Shown: piece by piece, positions 40,221-46,488 of the stretch | Layout of the letters: every line of letters starts with the position of its first letter | Numbering within the stretch: position 1 is the first letter of the stretch | From: Streptomyces scabichelini | GTDB lineage: Bacteria > Actinomycetota > Actinomycetes > Streptomycetales > Streptomycetaceae | Direction of reading: 5' to 3' | Length of the DNA: 46,488 nucleotides | Assembly (NCBI RefSeq): GCF_011045015.1 | Contig: NZ_JAAKZY010000069.1 | Location: forward strand, 1 to 46,488 | The notes under the pieces: generated by a model | What the model was told of the DNA's origin: nothing | What the model saw: the letters and a program-made list of their open reading frames with translations, nothing else | Databases searched by the model: none | Program-made: the position numbers and the translations under genes

Positions 40221-41705
40221 TTAGCCGGGACGCCCGAATTCAAGTGGTGCCGGATCGGACGCCAAGTCGGGTACGTCACATATCCCGAAACAATGCCGAA
40301 GTGCGGAGAGCGCGGCCAGGTATCCAGACATTCCGTGCACACTTGGACCCGGCGGGGTGGCCGAGGAGCACAGGAAGACTCCGGGCAGCGGTGTGCGGTA
40401 GGGATCGAAACGCGGTACGGGCCGCGCGATGCTCTGATAGAGAGTCATCGCCCCGGAACCGATGTCCCCGCCGACGTAGTTGGGGTTGTACGCCTCGTAC
40501 GCGGCGGCTGCGACAGAACGGTGGGCGACGACGGTGTCCCCGAACCCTGGGGCATAGCGCTCGATACGGGCCCGGACCAGGTCGTACGGGTCGGTGGGGT
40601 CACCGTTCGGCACATGCGCGTACGCCCACACGGGCCGCTTCCCGGGCAGGGCCCGCCCGGGGTCGGTCACCGCCGGGTCCACCACGAGGACGAACGGCTC
40701 CCTGGTACGCACTCTGCGGGCGTTCGCCGTCTCCTGCCGCACCATCTCGGCATGTGTGCCGCCCAGATGCACCGTTCCTGCGCGGCCCACCTCCGGGTCG
40801 GTCCAGGGAATCGGCTCGGAGACCAGGAAGTCGACCTTGGCGGCGCCAGGACCGTAGCGGAACCGCTCCAGAGCGCGCGCGTAGGCACGGGGCAGCCGGC
40901 CGCCCGCGAGGGCCAGCAGGCCCTTGGGGCTGGTGTCGAGCAACACCGCGCGTGCGCCGTGCAGTTCGGCCAGGTCCGCCACGTGGTGTCCGGTGTGGAA
41001 GACGCCGCCGTGCGCCGTGATGTCCTCGGCCAGCGCCTGTGCGATACGGCCGCTGCCACCGCGCGGCAGCGGCCACCCCGTCCCGTGCGCCAGGTGGCCA
41101 AGGAGCATGGCCACCGCCGCGGACGCCAGGCTCGGCAGCTTGCCGACCGCGTGCGCGGCGACGCCGGTGAGCAGGGCGGGCGCCTCCTCGCCCCGGAAGC
41201 GCGCCGCGCCGAGCCCGCTGCCGTGGACCGCTACCCGGCTCGCCAGCAGCAGGGCCGCCGAAGGGTCCCGCGGCAGACCGCGCTGCCCGGAAAGGACGAG
41301 GTCGACGACCGCTTCGCTGCGCTCGAGCAGCGGGCCCATCAGGCGACGCCAGCCGGGACCGTCGACGCCCAGGTGCTCGCAGGTCTTCGCCAGTGAGCGG
41401 TAGGCCAGGGCGGAACGGCCCCCGTCCAGCGGATGGGCGTAACTGATCTCGGGCTGCAGGAGCTCGACCCCGCGGGCCGCCAGGTCGAACGCGCGGAAGA
41501 ACGGAGAGGCGGCGGCCATGGGGTGGACGGCGGAGCAGATGTCGTGCACGACGCCGGAGTCGAAGAGCGAAGCGGTGCGCAGCCCTCCCCCGATGGTCTC
41601 GGCCGCTTCGTGGAGCTCAACGCGCAGACCGGCACGGGCCAGGACCACGCCGGCCGCAAGGCCGTTGGGTCCGGTGCCCACGATGGCGACATCGGTGGTA
41701 CTCAC
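40221..41705 (-). CDS. Phytoene desaturase-like FAD-dependent oxidoreductase
   Basis: A 494-residue flavoenzyme. The N-terminal FAD-binding motif VAIVGTGPNGLAAGVVLARAG and the following EAAETIGGGLRT are typical of CrtI/phytoene-desaturase-like and PYROXD2-like proteins. The C-terminal PGVFLCSSATPPGPSVHGMSG is the second FAD contact. No carotenoid genes lie nearby. Its ATG overlaps the ABC transporter stop by 4 nt, so it belongs to the island operon. I recall related oxidoreductases in linaridin clusters; reduction or desaturation of dehydrobutyrine or side chains of the peptide is a reasonable proposal, not established. Confidence 0.82.
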   Translation of the reverse strand: MSTTDVAIVGTGPNGLAAGVVLARAGLRVELHEAAETIGGGLRTASLFDSGVVHDICSAVHPMAAASPFFRAFDLAARGVELLQPEISYAHPLDGGRSALAYRSLAKTCEHLGVDGPGWRRLMGPLLERSEAVVDLVLSGQRGLPRDPSAALLLASRVAVHGSGLGAARFRGEEAPALLTGVAAHAVGKLPSLASAAVAMLLGHLAHGTGWPLPRGGSGRIAQALAEDITAHGGVFHTGHHVADLAELHGARAVLLDTSPKGLLALAGGRLPRAYARALERFRYGPGAAKVDFLVSEPIPWTDPEVGRAGTVHLGGTHAEMVRQETANARRVRTREPFVLVVDPAVTDPGRALPGKRPVWAYAHVPNGDPTDPYDLVRARIERYAPGFGDTVVAHRSVAAAAYEAYNPNYVGGDIGSGAMTLYQSIARPVPRFDPYRTPLPGVFLCSSATPPGPSVHGMSGYLAALSALRHCFGICDVPDLASDPAPLEFGRPG

Positions 41706-43723
41706 CGCTGCTCCTCACTCTTGATGGGCCGAAGCTGCAACGTCTGGTCGATGGGCCGCAGCTGCAACGTCTGCTCGGTGAGTCCGACGTATGGCGGCCA
41801 GCCCACTGCGAAGGAGGGCGGGGGCACGTACGGTTCCACCCGTTCCGGCCGTTCCGGGCCGGTCGCCGGGGCGACGAAGCCGGGCTCGGCGTGCAGCCGC
41901 GATCCGGGCTCGGCGTGCAGCCGCGAGCCGGGCTCGGCGTGCAGTTGAGAGCCGGCGAGGCGCCGGTAGAGCTCGTCGCGCTCCATCAGGTCGTGGTGCA
42001 CGCCGGTGGCCCGGACCCTGCCCCCTTCCATCACCACGATCTTGTCGGCGTCGATCACCGTGGAGATCCGATGGGCGATGGCGATGACCGCGCACCTCCG
42101 GGAGACCCGGCGCACCACGTCGCGAAAGTCCCGCTCCGAGTCGGAGTCCAGGTTGGAGGTGGCTTCGTCCAGCAGCATGACCGCGGGCTGCTGCAACAAC
42201 GTACGGGCGATGCACAGGCGCTGGCGCTGACCGCCGGACAAGCCGCTGCCCTGGTCACCGAGTTCGGTGTCGAGGCCGTGTGGGAGTTGGGCGATCACCG
42301 AAGTGAGGCCGGCCATCTCCACCGCCTCCCTGATGGCGCCGTCACGGGCGTGGGGATTGGCGTAGGTCAGGTTCTCCCGGATGGTGCCGCGCATGGCCGC
42401 GCTGTCCTGCTGGACATAGCCCACAAGGCCGCGGACCGTGTCGAGGGGCAGCGCCTCGATGTTCTGCCCGCCGAGCCGAACGCGGCCGCCGTCCACCGAG
42501 CAGAAGCGTTCGATCAGCTGGAACATGGTGGTCTTGCCCGCGCCCGAAGGCCCGACCACCGCCGTCAGCCCACGCGCCGGCACGCTGAACGAGACGCCGT
42601 TGAGAGCCTGCGTCCTGTCCGCCTGCTTCCCTCGCCGGTAGGCGAAGCGCACGTCGTGGAATTCCACCGCCGGCCGGTGCGGAGCCAGCTGCCCGAGGGG
42701 CGCGGGTCGGCCCGCCGCACCGGCCGGGTCGTTGCCTTCCTGGGGCATGCGGGCGAGCTCGTCCACTCTCTGGACGGCGGCTCGGCCCTGGACGAACTGG
42801 CCCAGCCCCATGAAGAACATCACCAGCGGCGACACCAGTTGGAACAGATACATGATGAACGTGGTCAAACTGGCCATGTCCATCTCGCCGCGGGCCACCC
42901 AGGACATCCCGACGCCCACGACGATGGCCAGGGCGCCCTGCGTGCCGACGTTCATGGACGGCATCAGCAGTGCGTTGTAGGCGTTGACCCGTATGCCCGA
43001 ACGCCGCGTCTTCTCGGCCAGCTCACCGATGCGGGCGGCCTCACGGGACTCGGCGCGGGACGCCTTCACCGTGGGCAGCGCGGAGAGTACGCGCTGTAGG
43101 TCACTGGCGAATGCGCCGGTGTCGTCCCGGTTCTGCAGAGCCACCTTGCGCAGTTTCCGGGCCAGCGCAATGGAGATGATGCTGGCGCCTCCCAGGCAAC
43201 TCATGGTGATGACCATCAGCCACAGATCGATGAGGAACATCAGCACGACGCCACCTATTACCGTGGCGCCACTGATGATCAGCTGAGCGAGGCTCTGCGA
43301 GAGGGCAATCTTCACCAGTGAGGTATCGGTGACCGTGCGGGTGAAAATATCGCCTTGGGACTTATTCCCGAACGCCGTGAGATCGGCACGCAGAAGCCTT
43401 CCGACCAAGAATTGACGGACGTCGAAGACGATATTCTCCCCGGCCCGCCCGATGACGTAGGCCTGGAGCGAGGAGAAGAGGGCACCCGCGCAGAAGAGGC
43501 CGACGAGCTGGGCGACGGGGACGGTCATCGAGGCGCCGCCGCCCGCCGCCTCGATCAGTTTGCCGATGGCCCAGGGCTGGGCGAGCGAGGCGGCGACGGC
43601 CAGCAGGCCGAGCAGCACGCCGGTGAGCAGCAGCCCGGTGTGCTGTCTGGTGACACTCGCGACCGACCCCGCGCCGTTTGTGGCCCCGGCTCCCGGGCTC
43701 GCGTTTTTCACGTGACTCGCCAT
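41702..43723 (-). CDS. ABC transporter, fused permease/ATPase (peptide exporter)
   Basis: About 673 residues from the ATG at 43723 with GGGGGG-rich GGGAG 5 nt upstream; the open frame runs 34 codons further but covers a regulatory element. Six-helix exporter domain at about residues 25-320. The ATPase domain has Walker A GPSGAGKTT, signature GLSGGQRQRLCIA and Walker B AVMLLDEATSNLDSDSE. No N-terminal C39 leader peptidase is present, so another protease must cut the leader. The C-terminal tail carries two in-frame tandem repeats (LHAEPGSR three times, QTLQLRPI twice). Probably exports the mature linaridin and gives self-protection. Confidence 0.88.
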   Translation of the reverse strand: MASHVKNASPGAGATNGAGSVASVTRQHTGLLLTGVLLGLLAVAASLAQPWAIGKLIEAAGGGASMTVPVAQLVGLFCAGALFSSLQAYVIGRAGENIVFDVRQFLVGRLLRADLTAFGNKSQGDIFTRTVTDTSLVKIALSQSLAQLIISGATVIGGVVLMFLIDLWLMVITMSCLGGASIISIALARKLRKVALQNRDDTGAFASDLQRVLSALPTVKASRAESREAARIGELAEKTRRSGIRVNAYNALLMPSMNVGTQGALAIVVGVGMSWVARGEMDMASLTTFIMYLFQLVSPLVMFFMGLGQFVQGRAAVQRVDELARMPQEGNDPAGAAGRPAPLGQLAPHRPAVEFHDVRFAYRRGKQADRTQALNGVSFSVPARGLTAVVGPSGAGKTTMFQLIERFCSVDGGRVRLGGQNIEALPLDTVRGLVGYVQQDSAAMRGTIRENLTYANPHARDGAIREAVEMAGLTSVIAQLPHGLDTELGDQGSGLSGGQRQRLCIARTLLQQPAVMLLDEATSNLDSDSERDFRDVVRRVSRRCAVIAIAHRISTVIDADKIVVMEGGRVRATGVHHDLMERDELYRRLAGSQLHAEPGSRLHAEPGSRLHAEPGFVAPATGPERPERVEPYVPPPSFAVGWPPYVGLTEQTLQLRPIDQTLQLRPIKSEEQR
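41723..41776 (-). repeat. Two 27-bp tandem repeats at the exporter 3' end
   Basis: Units 41723-41749 and 41750-41776 match at 25 of 27 positions and encode QTLQLRPID/QTLQLRPIK. Confidence 0.9.
41882..41953 (-). repeat. Three 24-bp tandem repeats in the exporter tail
   Basis: Units start at 41882, 41906 and 41930, all beginning GGGCTCGGCGTGCAG on the plus strand. They encode LHAEPGSR-type octapeptides. Confidence 0.9.
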
Positions 43724-43817
43724 GAGCGCTCCCCCCGCTTTGCCGACGGTCACGGCGAATGTGCACGCGCCAGAAGAACAGCACTGCCACACGAGCCCCG
43801 TCGTCAAGACGTTCGAA

Positions 43818-43857
43818 GCTAACACGCCACACGGTCTAAAGTTATCCGTTAATTGAC
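43818..43857 (-). promoter_or_regulatory. Shared promoter-proximal element, copy B
   Basis: Minus strand: TCAATTAAC, 7 nt, TTTAGACCG, then GTGTTAGC after 6 nt. It matches copy A at 38728-38767 block for block, and the spacing from CGG to GTTAATTGA is identical (plus-strand reading). It lies 95-134 bp before the exporter start. Confidence 0.7.
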
Positions 43858-43906
43858 CGGCGAGCGGGAGACCATCGCATTACGGGAAGCCGCACGCGGA
43901 CCGGCA

Positions 43907-43952
43907 CAAGTCAATCGCTCGCCTTTACGCAAGTTAAGCGCTCTCCTTTACT
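43907..43952. promoter_or_regulatory. Two 23-bp tandem direct repeats upstream of the exporter operon
   Basis: Units 43907-43929 and 43930-43952 abut and match at 19 of 23 positions; shared blocks are CAAGT, CGCTC and CCTTTAC. They lie about 50 bp upstream of shared element B and just downstream of tipA. The layout suits an activator binding as tandem dimers; no regulator is assigned. Confidence 0.6.
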
Positions 43953-44002
43953 TGGCGCGTTTTCCGGCGACTACCCGCCCTCCCCCGGGGGGCGGGTGTG
44001 CG

Positions 44003-44764
44003 TCACGCCCGGTGGCGGTCCGCGTTCGCATGGATCGCGTCGCGCAGGTGCTGGGCGAGGCCCTCGTGCATCGAGTCGTAGTACGCCTTGAAGCGCTCGT
44101 CGGAGACATACATGTCGCCGAGACTCCGGTGCATCTCGTACGGGCACTCGAAGTACCAGGTGCCGATGTGGCCGCGGTGCTCCTCGGCCAGGTCCATGGC
44201 GCCCTCGCCGGTCGGCGGTTTGCCGGCGGCCACCAGGGCCGTGTAGCGCTCACTCCAGTCGTTCACCTCAGCCTGGATGCGCTTCCAGTCCTCCTTCGTG
44301 TAGCGGGCCGCGCGGCGCTGCGACTCGGCGTATGCCTCCGTACCGCCCCAGCGCTGCTCGGCCTCGTCGGCGTACTGCTCGGGGTCCTTGTCCCCGAACA
44401 CCTCGAACTTCTCCTCGGGCGTGAGGTTGATCCCCATCTTGCGTGCCTCCATGGCGTGCTCCACGGCCTCCGCCATCTTCTGCAGCTTCTCGATCCGGGC
44501 GGTCAGCAGCTCGTGCTGGCGGCGCAGATGCGCGCGCGGGTCCGCGGCCGGATCGTCGAGCAGGGCGGCGACCTCGTCGAGCGGGAAGCCGAGCTCCCGG
44601 TAGAACAGGATCTGCTGCAGCCGGTCGAGGTCGGCGTCGCTGTAACGCCGGTGGCCCGCGTGGCTGCGCTCGCTGGGCACGAGCAGCCCGATCTCGTCGT
44701 AGTGGTGCAGCGCGCGCACCGTGACCCCGGCGAAACCGGCGACCTGTCCCACGGAGTAACTCAT
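44003..44764 (-). CDS. tipA: TipAL-type MerR regulator
   Basis: 253 residues from the ATG at 44764, exactly the length of S. lividans TipAL. The MerR winged helix is at residues 1-70 (VGQVAGFAGVTVRALHHYDEIGLL), a long coiled coil at 75-109, and the TipAS drug-binding domain at 111-253. An internal TipAS start, as in S. lividans, is plausible at Met110. TipAL activates its own promoter on binding thiopeptides. The motif ECPYEMHRSLGDMY retains Cys207, but position 214, the cysteine that I recall captures thiostrepton, is serine. The tipA operator precedes the gene. It borders the RiPP island. Confidence 0.93.
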   Translation of the reverse strand: MSYSVGQVAGFAGVTVRALHHYDEIGLLVPSERSHAGHRRYSDADLDRLQQILFYRELGFPLDEVAALLDDPAADPRAHLRRQHELLTARIEKLQKMAEAVEHAMEARKMGINLTPEEKFEVFGDKDPEQYADEAEQRWGGTEAYAESQRRAARYTKEDWKRIQAEVNDWSERYTALVAAGKPPTGEGAMDLAEEHRGHIGTWYFECPYEMHRSLGDMYVSDERFKAYYDSMHEGLAQHLRDAIHANADRHRA

Positions 44765-44797
44765 CGCCTCCGCTCCCTCCTTTTCGGTACGCGGTCC

Positions 44798-44828
44798 AGG
44801 CTGAGCCCTCACGCCACGTGAGGTGCAA
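44798..44828 (-). promoter_or_regulatory. tipA promoter and TipAL operator
   Basis: Minus strand: -35 TTGCAC, a 19-bp spacer holding the inverted repeat CCTCACG/CGTGAGG (44807-44823), and -10 CAGCCT (44798-44803). The long spacer is the MerR-family hallmark, and the layout matches the well-known thiostrepton-inducible tipA promoter, whose -10 I recall as CAGCGT. Confidence 0.88.
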
Positions 44829-44920
44829 GCCCGAATCCACCGAGTGCTATGCCTCTTTTACTCAGTTATGACGGGCCCGTGGCCCACCATGGAGGCCCGA
44901 ACCCACCGACCGGAGGCACC

Positions 44921-46327
44921 ATGCCGCTCCACACCGGCCCCGAGAAGCCCGACGAGCGTCCCCGGGCCGTCAATCCCTTCTACGGCGAGGCCAATCCGGT
45001 CGGCGGCATGACCGAGGCCCCGCCCCAGCACCGGCTGCCCGACGGGCCGCTGCCACCGGCCACGGCCTACCAACTCGTCCACGACGAACTGATGCTGGAC
45101 GGAAACTCTCGTCTCAACCTCGCCACCTTCGTCACCACCTGGATGGAACCGCAGGCCGGGGTGCTGATGGCGGAGTGCCGGGACAAGAACATGATCGACA
45201 AGGACGAGTATCCGCGGACGGCCGAGCTGGAGCGGCGGTGCGTGGCGATGCTCGCCGACCTGTGGAACGCGCCGGATCCGTCTGCCGCCGTGGGCTGCTC
45301 GACGACCGGGTCGAGCGAGGCCTGCATGCTCGCGGGCATGGCGCTCAAGCGGCGCTGGGCCCAGGCCAATGCGGATCGTTATCCCGGAGCCCGCCCGAAC
45401 CTGGTCATGGGCATCAACGTCCAGGTCTGCTGGGAGAAGTTCTGCACCTTCTGGGAGGTCGAGGCGCGCCAAGTGCCCATGGAGGGCGACCGCTTCCACC
45501 TCGACCCGCAGGCCGCGGCCGAACTGTGCGACGAGAACACCATCGGCGTCGTCGGCATCCTCGGATCCACCTTCGACGGGTCGTACGAGCCGATCGCCGA
45601 ACTCTGCGCCGCCCTGGACGAGTTGCAGCAGAGAACGGGACTCGACATCCCCGTCCACGTCGACGGCGCTTCCGGCGCGATGGTCGCCCCCTTCCTCGAG
45701 GAGGACCTGCTCTGGGACTTCCGGCTGCCGCGTGTGGCCTCCATCAACACCTCGGGGCACAAGTACGGGCTCGTGTACCCCGGCGTCGGCTGGGCCCTGT
45801 GGCGGTCCGCCGCCGAACTGCCCGAGGAACTGGTCTTCAGGGTGAACTACCTGGGCGGCGACATGCCGACGTTCGCGCTCAACTTCTCGCGGCCGGGTGC
45901 GCAGGTCGTGGCGCAGTACTACACGTTCCTGCGGCTGGGCCGCGAGGGGTACCGGGCGGTCCAGCAGACGACGCGGGACGTGGCCATGAGGCTCGCCGAC
46001 CGCGTCGAGGCGCTCGGGGACTTCCGGCTCCTCACTCGCGGCGATCAGTTGCCGGTCTTCGCCTTCACAACGACACCCGATGTGAAGGCATACGACGTCT
46101 TCGACGTGTCCCGGAGGATGCGTGAGCGCGGCTGGCTCGTCCCCGCGTACACCTTCCCCGCGAACCGACAGGACCTGTCCGTGCTGCGCGTCGTGTGCCG
46201 CAACGGCTTCTCCTCCGACCTCGCGGAGCTGTTCGCCGAGGACTTGGGCCGTCTGCTGCCCGAACTGCGCCGGCAACCGCATCCGTTGACCCACGACAAG
46301 GACTCGGCGACGGGTTTCCACCACTGA
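44921..46327 (+). CDS. gadB: Glutamate decarboxylase
   Basis: About 468 residues from the ATG at 44921, with CGGAGG 4-5 nt upstream. PLP enzyme converting glutamate to GABA and CO2 while consuming a proton; used in acid tolerance or GABA metabolism. Motifs: TGSSEACMLAGMALKRRW (cofactor phosphate), HVDGASGAMVAPFLEEDLLW, and the PLP-lysine in INTSGHKYGLVYPGVGW. VFRVNYLGGDMPTFALNFSR is typical of the GadA/B group. No adjacent glutamate/GABA antiporter gene is visible. Divergent from tipA with 156 nt between starts. The last 161 nt of the window contain nothing I can support. Confidence 0.94.
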   Translation: MPLHTGPEKPDERPRAVNPFYGEANPVGGMTEAPPQHRLPDGPLPPATAYQLVHDELMLDGNSRLNLATFVTTWMEPQAGVLMAECRDKNMIDKDEYPRTAELERRCVAMLADLWNAPDPSAAVGCSTTGSSEACMLAGMALKRRWAQANADRYPGARPNLVMGINVQVCWEKFCTFWEVEARQVPMEGDRFHLDPQAAAELCDENTIGVVGILGSTFDGSYEPIAELCAALDELQQRTGLDIPVHVDGASGAMVAPFLEEDLLWDFRLPRVASINTSGHKYGLVYPGVGWALWRSAAELPEELVFRVNYLGGDMPTFALNFSRPGAQVVAQYYTFLRLGREGYRAVQQTTRDVAMRLADRVEALGDFRLLTRGDQLPVFAFTTTPDVKAYDVFDVSRRMRERGWLVPAYTFPANRQDLSVLRVVCRNGFSSDLAELFAEDLGRLLPELRRQPHPLTHDKDSATGFHH

Positions 46328-46488
46328 GCCGGCACGCGCCCGCGGGGTGGCGCGCTCCACGGATCCGTCTCGAGAGTCCGGGCGCTGCAGGCTCTGTGCC
46401 GGACACCGTCCTCGCCGTGGACGACAAGGCTGACAACAAGGCTGTCGCCGGCCGCGATACCGGGAGGCCCCCGAGGCACCCCACCCCC

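Noticed and set aside
39898..40224. 108-codon plus-strand frame in the RiPP island gap
   Set aside because: Codon bias is poor, no ribosome-binding site, and it overlaps the methyltransferase start antisense.
40221..41705. Carotenoid biosynthesis gene (phytoene desaturase)
   Set aside because: No other carotenoid genes; operon overlap with the peptide exporter points to peptide tailoring.
41882..41953. 24-bp repeats as a possible CRISPR or attachment site
   Set aside because: No spacers, in-frame coding repeats at the end of an ABC transporter.
43724..43825. 34-codon N-terminal extension of the ABC exporter, with two cysteines, as a C39-like leader peptidase or signal
   Set aside because: Too short, overlaps the shared regulatory element, and a good ribosome-binding site precedes the ATG at 43723.

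Overview
The window reads as a chromosomal segment of a Streptomyces species. It is strongly GC-rich with heavy G/C bias at third codon positions, uses many GTG starts, has GC-rich hairpin terminators without U-tracts, and encodes characteristic Streptomyces proteins (TipAL, DUF5937/ArsR regulator, TmrB-like protein, DUF3180, stand-alone NuoD2). From memory, the gene order from coaX to gadB resembles the conserved core region of S. coelicolor around ppa and tipA. No rRNA, tRNA, CRISPR array or intact insertion sequence was seen.

Layout. (1) 0.1-5.6 kb, minus strand: a translationally coupled cofactor operon, DUF2520 oxidoreductase-panC-nadB-nadC-coaX, supplying pantothenate/CoA and NAD precursors. 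(2) 5.7-11.1 kb: a threonine-aldolase-like PLP enzyme, a small protein divergent from an ArsR/DUF5937 regulator with a palindrome between them, a TmrB-like ATPase and a NarL-type two-component system. (3) 11.2-20.9 kb: a MidA/NDUFAF7-type methyltransferase convergent with orphan nuoD2, two PH-domain membrane proteins, a repeat-rich coiled-coil membrane protein, a transporter-gene relic ending at an IS200/IS605-like right end, an antigen-85-like esterase and an MprF/LysX-like membrane protein. (4) 21.0-29.1 kb: the folate genes folP, SnoaL-like, folB, folK, DUF3180 and folE, then ftsH, hpt and tilS. (5) 29.2-35.6 kb: a DUF2342 zinc peptidase, PBP4-type dacB, ppa, a ThrE exporter and a DedA protein with a Q/G/Y tail. 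(6) 35.75-43.95 kb: an accessory island. (7) 44.0-46.3 kb: tipA with its operator, then gadB.

The most interesting part is the island. It looks like a cysteine-free (type-B-like) linaridin RiPP cluster: a 62-residue precursor with the PxxxTP leader-end motif, an alpha/beta hydrolase, a single-pass membrane protein, an HTTM membrane protein, a SAM methyltransferase, a phytoene-desaturase-like flavoenzyme and an ABC exporter. An orphan HTH protein lies inside it. Two transcription units share a near-identical promoter-proximal element, and 23-bp tandem repeats lie upstream of the exporter. The island sits next to a TipAL homologue that appears to lack the thiopeptide-capturing cysteine.

Two window-wide patterns stand out. 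A 42-nt element occurs four times, always in the same sense just after a stop codon. In-frame short tandem repeats have expanded in at least six genes. A 12-nt palindrome is also over-represented in the coding sequences. Functions come from recognising motifs and families by eye; no database search was run.
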